Source of the DNA: JARRJY01 sp037388705
GTDB taxonomy: Bacteria > Pseudomonadota > Gammaproteobacteria > UBA6429 > Thiohalophilaceae
Length of the DNA: 11,601 bases
Assembly (NCBI GenBank): GCA_037388705.1
Contig: JARRJY010000064.1
Coordinates: 1 to 11,601 of the forward strand
Reading direction: 5' to 3'
The notes beneath the pieces were generated by a model that was not told where the DNA came from, searched no databases, and saw nothing but the letters and a program-made list of their open reading frames with translations. Shown in pieces: positions 1-7,317 of the stretch (positions are counted from its first letter, which is position 1; each line of letters begins with the position of its first letter). The position numbers were made by a program, and so were the translations under genes.

Positions 1-1
1 T

Positions 2-58
2 CGAAACAAGCAGGCCGGACAGGTAGGTTATCACCTGGCGCATCGAATAAAGCAATAA
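2..58 (+). CDS. rsmD: C-terminal end of probable 16S rRNA (guanine-N2) methyltransferase RsmD (partial, 5' end outside window)
   Basis: Only the last 18 codons are in the window, read in the frame starting at base 2 and ending with TAA at 56-58. The peptide ends NKQAGQVGYHLAHRIKQ. The AGQV-x-Y-x-L pattern near the C-terminus is what I remember from RsmD, which methylates G966 of 16S rRNA, and rsmD commonly lies just upstream of coaD in gammaproteobacteria. Here an opposing ankyrin gene separates it from coaD. The family call rests on this short motif and on context, so it is tentative. That a real gene ends here is supported by the stop codon lying only 4 nt from the convergent stop at 63. 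Confidence 0.6.
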   Translation, partial: RNKQAGQVGYHLAHRIKQ

Positions 59-70
59 ACAGTTATTGTT
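51..70. terminator. Small AT-rich hairpin spanning two convergent stop codons
   Basis: CAATAA (53-58) and TTATTG (63-68) are perfect inverted repeats around the loop ACAG. The stem can be extended by a G-T and an A-T pair to 51-70. The plus-strand stop TAA (56-58) and the complement of the minus-strand stop (63-65) both lie in the stem. It could act as a weak bidirectional terminator, but the stem has little GC and no long T-run follows, so this may be only a consequence of the two facing stop codons. Confidence 0.25.
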
Positions 71-866
71 TCTCTAAAAGATACGGAATGACATCATAAC
101 GCTTATGATGCTTTGCATAGTCAAGTGCTGTCCAGCCATTTTGTGTTCTGGCGTTAATATTGGCACCTTCCTTGAGTAAGCGCTTAACAAGTTCTACATC
201 ACCACTTACTGAAGCATCAATTAATGCCGTCCAGCCCTGGTTATGTTGTATGTTGACATCAGCACCGCCATCAATCAGGTACATAGCAAAATCATGGTAA
301 CGACGATCAGCGGCCATAATCAGTGGGCTTAAGTTACCGGCATCTACCCCGTTAATATCGGCACCATGTTTAATGAGTACCTTGGCTACCGGTAAACGGT
401 TGCGTTCGGCAGCATATTGTAAAGCGGTACGTTGCGATGAGCCTCGCTTGTTGGGATCGGCACCGTGTTCAATCAGAAATTCAACCATGTCTACACGACC
501 AAGAGATGAAGCTTTCATAATGGGTGTCATACCATGGGTCACCGCGTTTATATCCTGTTCCTGTAACTGGTTTATCATGGTTTGCATGGTAGTCAGATCA
601 CTACGCGCTGTTGCCTGGTAAAATTGTTGTGCAAGACTAAGCGCTGGTTTCTGAGTATTAGTTTGTGGAGGTTGTTGTTCTATAACCGGGACAGGTTGTT
701 CGAGCAAAATTTCATTATTGTTATTATGGATGGTTGTTCCCTTGTACTCAAAATAAAGTGCTACGACAAATAGCACTAACGTGGCAAAGATAAGCATAAC
801 TTTACTATCCATGCCACCAGGGTGGCGGGTAACAACACTTTCTTGCTGGTAGGGTTCTTGTTCCAT
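63..866 (-). CDS. Membrane-anchored ankyrin-repeat protein
   Basis: The product is 267 aa. Residues about 22-42 form one hydrophobic helix (VMLIFATLVLFVVALYF), followed by a Gln/Pro/Asn-rich linker to about residue 75. About five ankyrin repeats then run from residue 111 to the end, with typical signatures such as GMTPIMKASSLG, LIEHGADPN, RTALQYAAERN, LIKHGADIN, GWTALIDASVSGD, LLKEGANIN and GWTALDYAKHH. Ankyrin repeats bind other proteins, and no catalytic domain is visible. A single N-terminal anchor makes a periplasmic repeat domain likely, but the topology is not decided by flanking charge. ATG at 866 is the only reasonable start because it lies just before the anchor, though I see no Shine-Dalgarno before it. 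The gene converges on the putative rsmD and diverges from coaD. The fold is certain and the partner is unknown. Confidence 0.9.
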   Translation of the reverse strand: MEQEPYQQESVVTRHPGGMDSKVMLIFATLVLFVVALYFEYKGTTIHNNNNEILLEQPVPVIEQQPPQTNTQKPALSLAQQFYQATARSDLTTMQTMINQLQEQDINAVTHGMTPIMKASSLGRVDMVEFLIEHGADPNKRGSSQRTALQYAAERNRLPVAKVLIKHGADINGVDAGNLSPLIMAADRRYHDFAMYLIDGGADVNIQHNQGWTALIDASVSGDVELVKRLLKEGANINARTQNGWTALDYAKHHKRYDVIPYLLEKQ

Positions 867-1001
867 GCGTTATTGTATTTTTAATTTATTTTTGGCTGAT
901 TGAAATTAACTTAAATTTTCCGCGAGAACAAATAACTCAACCCATAAATCGTGTTTTTATTGTAGAATGTCAGCAAGTTAGCCAGCAATGGACCCTGTAA
1001 A
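867..1001. promoter_or_regulatory. AT-rich divergent intergenic region between the ankyrin gene and coaD
   Basis: This 135-bp gap must hold the promoters for the leftward ankyrin gene and rightward coaD unless one is read from further away. A TAGAAT at 963-968 is a fair -10 candidate for coaD, but I find no convincing -35 box at 16-18 nt spacing. No clear pair was found on the minus strand either, and there is no palindromic operator. The regulatory role is inferred from gene orientation rather than motifs. Confidence 0.35.
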
Positions 1002-1487
1002 TTGAAAATTACTGCCATATACCCGGGTACTTTTGATCCGATCACCAATGGTCATAGTGACCTGGTGCAACGTGCCGCACGGATTTTTGACAAGGTCGTG
1101 CTCGCGGTAGCGAAAGGGCAGGAGGGTTTAAAGCAGCCGGTTTTCAGTGTTGATGAGCGTGTTGCCCTGGCTAGAGACGTACTGAACGAAATCAGGAATG
1201 TTGAGGTCATCCAGTTTGATGGCCTGCTGGTGGACTTTGTCAAACAGCAAAATGCCCAGGTGATTTTACGTGGCTTACGAGCCGTATCTGATTTTGAATA
1301 CGAATTCCAGCTGGCCAGTATGAATCGCCATCTGGACGAGAATATTGAGACCATGTTCCTGACCCCCGCTGAACAATACAGCTACATTTCCTCCAGTTTA
1401 GTAAGGGAAATTGCAGCGCTGGGTGGTGATGTGTCACCCTTCGTGCATGAGCAAGTAGCTGCTGCATTAAATAACAGAATACGCTAA
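1002..1487 (+). CDS. coaD: Phosphopantetheine adenylyltransferase (CoA biosynthesis)
   Basis: CoaD transfers AMP from ATP to 4'-phosphopantetheine to give dephospho-CoA, the penultimate step of coenzyme A synthesis, in the cytoplasm. The 161-aa product shows all family marks. These are N-terminal YPGTFDPITNGH with the nucleotidyltransferase T/HxGH-type motif at residues 15-18, RGLRAVSDFEYEFQLA in the middle, and SSSLVREIAALGGDV near the C-terminus. Length matches the family (E. coli about 159 aa). The start is TTG at 1002. The frame closes upstream at a TAG (963-965) with no ATG or GTG between, and TTG yields the canonical MKITAIYPGTFDP N-terminus. GGA at 990-992 is a poor, slightly distant ribosome site. 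A five-codon frame (ATG 988, stop TGA 1003-1005) overlaps the start. yfhL follows after 62 nt. Confidence 0.97.
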   Translation: MKITAIYPGTFDPITNGHSDLVQRAARIFDKVVLAVAKGQEGLKQPVFSVDERVALARDVLNEIRNVEVIQFDGLLVDFVKQQNAQVILRGLRAVSDFEYEFQLASMNRHLDENIETMFLTPAEQYSYISSSLVREIAALGGDVSPFVHEQVAAALNNRIR

Positions 1488-1549
1488 TATACGCGCCTGT
1501 TTTTTGAACAAGCCATCATTTTGTTTCAGGCCTTGTACGGAGTATTTTC

Positions 1550-1801
1550 ATGTCCCTGCTGATTAACGATGAATGTATCAACTGTGATGTTTGTGAGCCC
1601 GAGTGCCCAAATTCGGCTATTTCCCAGGGTGACGAAATTTATGAAATCGACCCGAACCTGTGTACCGAGTGCGTAGGTCATTTTGATGAGCCACAGTGTA
1701 TCGAGGTTTGCCCGGTAGATTGCATTCTGAAAGACCCGGATAATCCGGAAACAGAAGATCAATTGCAGGCCAAGTATGAGCGACTAGTCGCAGCAAGTTA
1801 A
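1550..1801 (+). CDS. yfhL: YfhL/Alvin-type 2[4Fe-4S] ferredoxin
   Basis: This is a small cytoplasmic electron carrier of 83 aa. Motif one is C9-x2-C12-x2-C15-x3-C19-P. Motif two is C38-x2-C41-x8-C50-x3-C54-P, with an extra C58. The widened C-x8-C spacing and the acidic, helical C-terminal tail (ETEDQLQAKYERLVA) are typical of the Allochromatium vinosum ferredoxin group, whose clusters have very low potentials. By analogy C9, C12, C15 and C54 hold one cluster and C19, C38, C41 and C50 the other. The start ATG at 1550 has a GGAG about 7 nt upstream (1539-1542). It lies downstream of coaD, as in several gammaproteobacteria, and ends just before a strong terminator, so coaD-yfhL is probably one transcription unit. 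The redox partner is unknown. Confidence 0.95.
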   Translation: MSLLINDECINCDVCEPECPNSAISQGDEIYEIDPNLCTECVGHFDEPQCIEVCPVDCILKDPDNPETEDQLQAKYERLVAAS

Positions 1802-1811
1802 CTAAGTATCA

Positions 1812-1834
1812 AAGCCCCGTTAAGGGGCTTTTTT
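1812..1834 (+). terminator. Intrinsic terminator after yfhL
   Basis: AAGCCCC (1812-1818) pairs perfectly with GGGGCTT (1824-1830) around the loop GTTAA, and a run of six T (1829-1834) follows. It starts about 10 nt after the yfhL stop and should end the coaD-yfhL transcript. It lies only 16 nt before the ggt start, so the ggt promoter would have to sit upstream of or within it, or ggt relies on read-through. Confidence 0.9.
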
Positions 1835-1850
1835 ATCAGTGGTGACGACA

Positions 1851-3518
1851 ATGAAATTTCGAATTTTAAGCTTTATTGTTCTTATCTGGAGTACCCATCT
1901 ACAGGCGGCAGCTATTTCGCCCCAACAGGCAGCCATTGCCACGGCCCACCCGGTTGCCACGAAGGCAGGTGTTGAAATATTAAAGCAGGGCGGTAACGCA
2001 TTTGATGCAGCAGTGGCAGTCAGTGCCACATTGGCAGTGGTTGAGCCATACAGTTCAGGTATTGGTGGAGGCGGTTTCTGGTTATTACAGCAGGCTAATC
2101 TCGATAGTGCAGTGATGATTGATGGTCGCGAAACAGCGCCACTTGCCGCAACGCGTACTATGTACCAGGACAAACAAGGGAATGTGGTTCCAGGGCTGTC
2201 AGTGGACGGAGCCAAAGCGGCGGGGATCCCCGGCCAACCAGCCGCCTTGGTTTATATCGCAGAAAAATATGGCAAACTGCCTTTATCCCGATCATTGGCA
2301 CCGGCAATAAGAGCGGCCGTAAAAGGTTTTAAAGTCACGCCACACTATCAGCGTATGGCAAGGTTTCGCCTCAAAGCCTTGCAGGCATCACCGGCAGCAG
2401 CAAAAGTATTTTTAAAAGATAACCGGGTACCACCATTGGGATACCTGGTTAAGCAACCAGATCTGGCAAACACGTTAAGTCTAATTGCTGAAAAAGGTAA
2501 CGCAGGCTTTTACCGTGGCGTAGTCGCAAACAAGATGGTCATTGGTGTTCGCCGTGCAGGTGGTATCTGGCAGGACAGGGACTTGGGTAACTACCGGGTA
2601 AAAACACGTAAACCCATCACCGGCGAATACCGTGGCTATAAAATTACTTCAGCATCACCACCATCTTCCGGCGGTGTGGCGTTAATGACCATGCTGAATA
2701 TACTTGATGGTTATGAAATTGCATCCTATCAACCGTTAAGGCGCACGCATGTAACTGTAGAAGCTATGCGTCGTGCATATCGTGACCGCGCAAAATACCT
2801 GGGTGATACCGATTTTGTAAACGTCCCGGTAAAAAATCTTATTAGCGAGCCGTATGGCTATAGTTTGCGTCGTACAATCGATATCAGGAAAGCCACACCC
2901 AGTTCCAGCCTGGGTGGAGTAGCCGATACTTCAGGTGGAAACCATACCACGCATTTTTCTATTCTTGATAAACAGGGTAACCGCGTTGCGGCAACCTTGA
3001 GTATCAATTATCCCTTTGGTTCCGGTTTCATGCCGGAAGGGACTGGCGTGTTGTTAAATGATGAAATGGATGATTTTTCTGCCAAGCCGGGTGTGCCCAA
3101 TGTATATGGTTTAATTGGCGCCGAAGCCAATGCCATTGAACCGGGTAAACGCATGTTATCCAGCATGAGCCCAACCTTTGTTGAAAGTGATAACAAACTG
3201 GCTATTATCGGTACTCCTGGCGGTAGTCGTATTATCACCATGGTGTTGCACGGCATTCTTGGTTTTATAGAAGGTAAGAGTGCCAGGCAGATTGTCAGCA
3301 TGCCGCGGTACCATCACCAGTTTTTACCTGACGTAATTCAGTACGAGAAAGGTGCCTTTAGTGAAGAGGTAAAAGCGGAATTACAGTTCATGGGACATCA
3401 TCTCAGAGAACTCGACAATACCTATGGCAATATGCAGGTAGTTACCTGGAACAAGCTAACCCAGAAGATCGAAGCTGCCAGTGACCCTCGTGGCGAGGGT
3501 GCCTCTAAAGTCCAGTAA
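1851..3518 (+). CDS. ggt: Gamma-glutamyltransferase (glutathione hydrolase), exported
   Basis: An Ntn-hydrolase of the periplasm that removes or transfers the gamma-glutamyl group of glutathione. I use ATG at 1851 (555 aa), which gives a standard signal peptide (MKFRILSFIVLIWSTHLQAAA) and has GGTGA five nt upstream. An in-frame GTG at 1839 would add four residues but lies almost on the terminator T-run. Residues by 555-aa numbering: GGGGF at 72-76, the substrate-binding Arg in DGRETAP (R93), the autoprocessing site and nucleophile Thr in HTTHF (T366, then T367-H368), NDEMDDF (403-409), SSMSPT (S437-S438) and the oxyanion-type GTPGGSR (G457-G458). All key residues are present, so an active, self-cleaving enzyme is expected. 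The C-terminus ends DPRGEGASKVQ, slightly shorter than in E. coli. The tauE-like gene starts 20 nt later. Confidence 0.95.
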   Translation: MKFRILSFIVLIWSTHLQAAAISPQQAAIATAHPVATKAGVEILKQGGNAFDAAVAVSATLAVVEPYSSGIGGGGFWLLQQANLDSAVMIDGRETAPLAATRTMYQDKQGNVVPGLSVDGAKAAGIPGQPAALVYIAEKYGKLPLSRSLAPAIRAAVKGFKVTPHYQRMARFRLKALQASPAAAKVFLKDNRVPPLGYLVKQPDLANTLSLIAEKGNAGFYRGVVANKMVIGVRRAGGIWQDRDLGNYRVKTRKPITGEYRGYKITSASPPSSGGVALMTMLNILDGYEIASYQPLRRTHVTVEAMRRAYRDRAKYLGDTDFVNVPVKNLISEPYGYSLRRTIDIRKATPSSSLGGVADTSGGNHTTHFSILDKQGNRVAATLSINYPFGSGFMPEGTGVLLNDEMDDFSAKPGVPNVYGLIGAEANAIEPGKRMLSSMSPTFVESDNKLAIIGTPGGSRIITMVLHGILGFIEGKSARQIVSMPRYHHQFLPDVIQYEKGAFSEEVKAELQFMGHHLRELDNTYGNMQVVTWNKLTQKIEAASDPRGEGASKVQ

Positions 3519-3538
3519 TAAACCCGCAGAGTTTCCAT

Positions 3539-4300
3539 ATGCCAGAGCTAGCCAGTTCACCCTATTTTATTGCCATGTTATTTTTTATCGTGGCCTTCGC
3601 CTATTCGTCTGTGGGCCTGGGTGGCGGTTCTTCCTATACTGCGTTGATGGCAATTCTGGGTTTCAATACCCTGGCCATTCCCATGCTCTCTTTATCGCTC
3701 AATATACTGGTAACAAGCATTGGTGCATTCAATTTTATTCGTTATAAACATGCCCGCCTGAATCTAATAGCTCCATTCCTGGTGACTTCCATTCCCATGG
3801 CGTACGTGGGCGGCGCGTTGCAGTTACCCAAAGAGATATTCTACTGGCTATTACTGGTGTCACTAGTTTTAGTCTTAATTAGAATCTATTTCTGGAGTAA
3901 TGTTTCTTTAAGCAAAGAACTTTCCGCCAAATCAAAATTGGCTATAGCGTTCATTACCGGGGCTATCCTTGGTTTAATTGCAGGCATCCTGGGTATCGGT
4001 GGTGGTGTTTACCTGGTGCCATTAATTATTTTTCTTGGCCTGGGTACCGTAAAAGAAGCCGCGGCCTGTGGGGTTATATTTATCTGGGTAAATTCTCTTT
4101 CTGGACTGGTTTCGCGACTACAATATAATTCAATAGATGTAGCGAATTATATTCCGTTGATTATTGCGGTTATTATCGGTGGCAGCCTGGGCTCATTTAT
4201 TGGTGCAGTAAAATATCCGCCCAAAGTCATGGAAAAAGTTTTAGGTATTATTATCCTGGTAGCTATTGGTTTTCTCATAAGAAAACTTATATTGATATAA
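3539..4300 (+). CDS. TauE/SafE-family membrane permease (sulfite/anion exporter family)
   Basis: The product is 253 aa, almost entirely hydrophobic, with about eight membrane segments. It shows the duplicated family signature of two glycine-rich repeats, SSVGLGGGSSY (residues about 23-33) and AGILGIGGGVYLVP (about 148-161), one per half. Members move sulfite, sulfoacetate or other small organic anions across the inner membrane, but most are uncharacterised, so the substrate cannot be named. ATG at 3539 has only a weak upstream purine stretch (GCAGAG). The gene is 20 nt after ggt and 2 nt before ygiQ, consistent with co-transcription. A link to sulfur released from glutathione by the neighbouring GGT is possible but is only inference. 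Confidence 0.88.
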   Translation: MPELASSPYFIAMLFFIVAFAYSSVGLGGGSSYTALMAILGFNTLAIPMLSLSLNILVTSIGAFNFIRYKHARLNLIAPFLVTSIPMAYVGGALQLPKEIFYWLLLVSLVLVLIRIYFWSNVSLSKELSAKSKLAIAFITGAILGLIAGILGIGGGVYLVPLIIFLGLGTVKEAAACGVIFIWVNSLSGLVSRLQYNSIDVANYIPLIIAVIIGGSLGSFIGAVKYPPKVMEKVLGIIILVAIGFLIRKLILI

Positions 4301-4302
4301 CT

Positions 4303-6444
4303 ATGCAAAACGCGACCAACATTTTTTCATATCGTCAATACTGGGCCAAACGCTTTGGCGTGGCCCCGGTATTACCCATGTCGCGTGCAGAAATGGATGA
4401 ACTTGGCTGGGACAGCTGCGACATAATAATCGTTACCGGTGATGCGTATATTGATCATCCCAGTTTTGGTATGGCGCTGGTTGGCCGCCTGCTGGAAGCA
4501 CAGGGGTTTCGCGTTGGCATTATTTCACAGCCAGACTGGAGTGATGCTTCAGCCTTTAAAGCATTAGGCAAGCCAAACCTGTTCTTTGGTATAACTGCCG
4601 GCAACATGGATTCCATGGTTAACCGTTACACTTCTGATCGCAAGATAAGAAGTAACGATGCTTACACGCCTGACGGCGAAGGGGGCAAGCGTCCCGATCG
4701 TTCCGTGATTGTATACGCACAACGTGTGCGCGAAGCCTATAAAGGCGTACCGGTCATAATAGGTGGTATCGAAGCCAGCCTGCGGCGAATCGCGCACTAT
4801 GATTACTGGTCGGAAAAAGTACGCCGTTCAATCCTGCCTGATTCAAAAGCCGATATGTTGATCTTTGGCAATGCCGAGCGTGCCATTGTTGAAGTCGCGC
4901 ATCGTCTTGCCAGGGGAGAAGATATTAAAGAAATTACCGATGTCCGTGGCACCGCGTTTATGACGCAAGCAGTCCCGGAAGACTGGTCGGTGATCGATTC
5001 TACTGATGTTGATCAACCGGGGCGTATTGAGCAACACCCTGATCCCTACGCCATGGAAACCGGTGGGCAACCGGACTGCAAGAATAATGTTTCAGCAGAT
5101 AATAACAGCACCGTAGTCCAATTTACGCCAAAAAGAATAAAACTGGACCGTGCCAAAACCGTGTTAAAACTGCCTTCCTACGACCAGGTTGTGAATGATG
5201 ACGTTTTATATGCACACACATCAAGAGTGTTTCACCTGGAGACCAACCCGGGTAATGCGCGAGCACTCATGCAACAACATGGCAAACGTTACGTGTGGTT
5301 AAACCCGCCACCTGTTCCATTAACCACAGAAGAGCTGGATAACGTTTTCGAGTTACCCTATACGCGCGTTGCGCACCCATCTTATGGTGATGCAAAAATG
5401 CCCGCCTGGGAGATGATCCGTTTTTCCGTGAATATTATGCGCGGTTGTTTTGGTGGTTGCACGTTTTGTTCGATAACAGAACATGAAGGGCGTATTATTC
5501 AAAGCCGCTCGGAAGATTCCATCATCCGTGAAGTAGAAACCATTCGTGACACGGTACCGGGTTTTACCGGTAATATCTCCGACCTCGGTGGACCTACCGC
5601 CAACATGTACGAATTGAAATGTAAAAGTGAGAAGATTGAAACGGCCTGTCGACGCTTGTCCTGCGTATACCCGGATATCTGTAATAATCTGAATACTGAT
5701 CATCAACCGCTTATTCATTTATATAAACGTGCGCGTAAACTGCCCGGTATTAAAAAAGTGTTTGTTGCCTCGGGACTGCGATATGACCTGGCGGTACGTT
5801 CACCCGAATATGTGAAGGAACTGGTCACCCATCACGTGGGTGGTTATTTGAAAATTGCCCCGGAGCATACCGAGCAGGGCCCGCTCAGCAAAATGATGAA
5901 ACCGGGCATTGGTACTTACGACGCATTTAAGAAAATGTTCGACAAGTATTCAAAGGAAGCCGGCAAGGAACAGTATTTAATTCCGTATTTTATATCTGCG
6001 CACCCCGGTACCACCGATGAAGACATGCTAAACCTTGCATTATGGTTAAAAAGGAATGATTTTCGCCCGGACCAGGTGCAGGCGTTCCTGCCAACTCCAC
6101 TGGCTATCGCCTCGGCCATGTACCACACGGGTAAAAACCCGTTACGTAAAGTTACCAAAGATTCTGAAAAGGTCAGCGTAGTGCGCGGTGCCAAACAACG
6201 CCGCCTGCATAAAGCCTTTTTACGTTATCACGATCCGGAAAACTGGCCGCTGTTACGTGAAGCCCTGAAAAAAATGGGCAGGGCGGACCTGATCGGCAAT
6301 GGCAAGAAACACCTGGTGCCGGCATGGCAACCAAAAGGTAAAGGAGATATTGAGAAAAATAAACAACCTGTTGGGAAGAAAAAATTTGTCGGAAAAAAAC
6401 GGGCAAATGTAAAAAAGAAAAAGTCACGAAAAAGCAGTCATTGA
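4303..6444 (+). CDS. ygiQ: YgiQ-family (UPF0313) radical SAM protein
   Basis: This large cytoplasmic radical S-adenosylmethionine protein has 713 aa, near the E. coli YgiQ length (about 739). The N-terminal third is the YgiQ-type cobalamin-binding-like region (for example DIIIVTGDAYIDHPSFG and PVIIGGIEASLRR). The radical SAM core carries the iron-sulfur motif C382-x3-C386-x2-C389 in MRGCFGGCTFCSITEHEGR. It is followed by SDLGGPTANMY, a GG-type SAM-binding stretch, and LKIAPEHTE. The reaction is not established for the family. The last ~35 residues are Lys/Arg-rich (GKKKFVGKKRANVKKKKSRK) and probably disordered, perhaps binding nucleic acid or ribosomes. The start is 2 nt after the tauE-like stop, suggesting translational coupling. 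The stop TGA (6442-6444) coincides with the left end of the repeat-bounded insert. Confidence 0.95.
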   Translation: MQNATNIFSYRQYWAKRFGVAPVLPMSRAEMDELGWDSCDIIIVTGDAYIDHPSFGMALVGRLLEAQGFRVGIISQPDWSDASAFKALGKPNLFFGITAGNMDSMVNRYTSDRKIRSNDAYTPDGEGGKRPDRSVIVYAQRVREAYKGVPVIIGGIEASLRRIAHYDYWSEKVRRSILPDSKADMLIFGNAERAIVEVAHRLARGEDIKEITDVRGTAFMTQAVPEDWSVIDSTDVDQPGRIEQHPDPYAMETGGQPDCKNNVSADNNSTVVQFTPKRIKLDRAKTVLKLPSYDQVVNDDVLYAHTSRVFHLETNPGNARALMQQHGKRYVWLNPPPVPLTTEELDNVFELPYTRVAHPSYGDAKMPAWEMIRFSVNIMRGCFGGCTFCSITEHEGRIIQSRSEDSIIREVETIRDTVPGFTGNISDLGGPTANMYELKCKSEKIETACRRLSCVYPDICNNLNTDHQPLIHLYKRARKLPGIKKVFVASGLRYDLAVRSPEYVKELVTHHVGGYLKIAPEHTEQGPLSKMMKPGIGTYDAFKKMFDKYSKEAGKEQYLIPYFISAHPGTTDEDMLNLALWLKRNDFRPDQVQAFLPTPLAIASAMYHTGKNPLRKVTKDSEKVSVVRGAKQRRLHKAFLRYHDPENWPLLREALKKMGRADLIGNGKKHLVPAWQPKGKGDIEKNKQPVGKKKFVGKKRANVKKKKSRKSSH

Positions 6445-6476
6445 ATGTCAGCTAACGGCCAGAAGCGGTCATTCAA
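6441..6476. repeat. 34-nt imperfect palindrome, copy 1 (at ygiQ stop)
   Basis: TTGAATG (6441-6447) pairs with CATTCAA (6470-6476). Inside, C and GCT pair with AGC and G, giving 11 base pairs with two mismatches around a ~10-nt loop. The core 6442-6475 is related to 7267-7300: same length and 25 of 34 positions identical, including both ends and AAGCGG. It overlaps the last codon and stop of ygiQ and ends 3 nt before the stop of the opposing gene (6480). It could serve as a bidirectional terminator, although no T-run is present. Confidence 0.7.
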
Positions 6477-6479
6477 TCA

Positions 6480-7256
6480 CTAAAATTTCTCGCACACCTG
6501 TTTTACCGCATATTTTGCTTTATGGTTGTTATAACCATATTTTTCCATGATAAACAACCGAATGTGCAATCTGGAAAACCGCTTTTGCTCAGTTATATAT
6601 TTCTTTATTTCATTGATCTGTGATGTGCTCAGCTCTAGTTTATCACTGTAATCGTCTTTATTAATTCTTTGTTTACCGACAGTCCTGCCTACATCACACA
6701 TTGGCTCAACAGCCTGATATCCTGATTTTGTATTTACCAGATAAAGAAGGTTTGATGTTCCTGTATACGTAAAACATGGGTGGCCTTCCTGGTATGATTT
6801 TCCATTAATATCTAATCGAACTTCATGTGTTGGCATTGTGTCAATAGCTAATTTGACTCTTTTTAATTCTGGATTTTGTAGCTCTTTAATAACTAACTCG
6901 GAAATTTCGCTGTCGCTTAAATCGGGATTGTTTTTTCTAAATCTGTTAAAAAGCTTTATCTTTGTTGCTTCCGATTGATAAGTTAATAAGAAGTGTTCAA
7001 GACTCTCACCTTTTAGTACCTTTTCATCAGAAATATGATGTCCAGTATAGACGCCATCAAAATCAAATCGATCTAGGTAGCAAGTATGTTTTTTGCTTAG
7101 AAAGTGCTTTTGTAATTCATTCTTATCTTCATTTAATAGTGCTTTAACATAGGAATCGGTAAATTCCTTTATTGTTTTACACCCGCTAGTACCGCACGAT
7201 GCCTCAACAAAAGTGCTGTAAAGGAGGGTTATTGTTATTATTATAATCTTCATCAT
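6480..7256 (-). CDS. Unrecognised exported six-cysteine protein
   Basis: I recognise no family. With ATG at 7256 the product is 258 aa and opens with a typical export signal (MMKIIIITITLLYSTFVEA), probably cut before S20. An upstream ATG at 7301 would place 15 hydrophilic residues, encoded within the 7267-7300 palindrome, before the signal, which is unlikely. No good Shine-Dalgarno precedes either, and a second ATG follows at 7253. After cleavage six cysteines remain (C21, C26, C59, C161, C187, C255), an even number suited to three disulfides in the periplasm. Residues about 27-150 are charged and helical (NEDKNELQKHFL, DLSDSEISELVIKEL), residues 155-190 look like beta strands (EVRLDINGKSY, NLLYLVNTKSGY), and the end is basic and helical. 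The gene is much more AT-rich than its neighbours and lies inside a repeat-bounded insert, so acquisition by transfer is likely. Confidence 0.75.
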   Translation of the reverse strand: MMKIIIITITLLYSTFVEASCGTSGCKTIKEFTDSYVKALLNEDKNELQKHFLSKKHTCYLDRFDFDGVYTGHHISDEKVLKGESLEHFLLTYQSEATKIKLFNRFRKNNPDLSDSEISELVIKELQNPELKRVKLAIDTMPTHEVRLDINGKSYQEGHPCFTYTGTSNLLYLVNTKSGYQAVEPMCDVGRTVGKQRINKDDYSDKLELSTSQINEIKKYITEQKRFSRLHIRLFIMEKYGYNNHKAKYAVKQVCEKF

Positions 7257-7266
7257 GTATATTTCG

Positions 7267-7300
7267 TGAATGTCCGCTTTGGGTAGTAAGCGGCCATTCA
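7267..7300. repeat. 34-nt imperfect palindrome, copy 2 (upstream of the six-cysteine gene)
   Basis: TGAATGTCCGCTT (7267-7279) pairs with AAGCGGCCATTCA (7288-7300), 12 of 13 positions, around the loop TGGGTAGT. It resembles the palindrome at 6442-6475 in length and ends. It lies just upstream of the preferred start (7256) of the leftward gene, so it would fall in that gene's leader or promoter region and might affect its expression. The arm TGTCCGCTT recurs exactly at 7318-7326. Confidence 0.75.
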
Positions 7301-7317
7301 TTTCTTGGTATATTTAT

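Noticed and set aside
1839..1850. GTG start at 1839 for ggt
   Set aside because: It is only four nt after the terminator T-run with no room for a ribosome site. ATG 1851 has GGTGA at good spacing and gives a standard signal peptide.
3484..3500. Perfect 7-bp hairpin (ACCCTCG-TGG-CGAGGGT) at the end of ggt as a terminator
   Set aside because: It lies inside the coding sequence for the conserved DPRGEG stretch, has no T-run, and the next gene follows closely.
6393..6399. A-AAA-AAA slippery site in the ygiQ tail for programmed -1 frameshifting
   Set aside because: It sits in a lysine-rich disordered tail where A-runs are expected, and the shifted frame gives only a similar short tail. No stimulatory structure is evident except the distant repeat at 6441.
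6480..7301. Longer start (ATG at 7301) for the six-cysteine protein
   Set aside because: The extra 15 residues are hydrophilic, lie before an obvious signal peptide and are encoded in a repeat palindrome.
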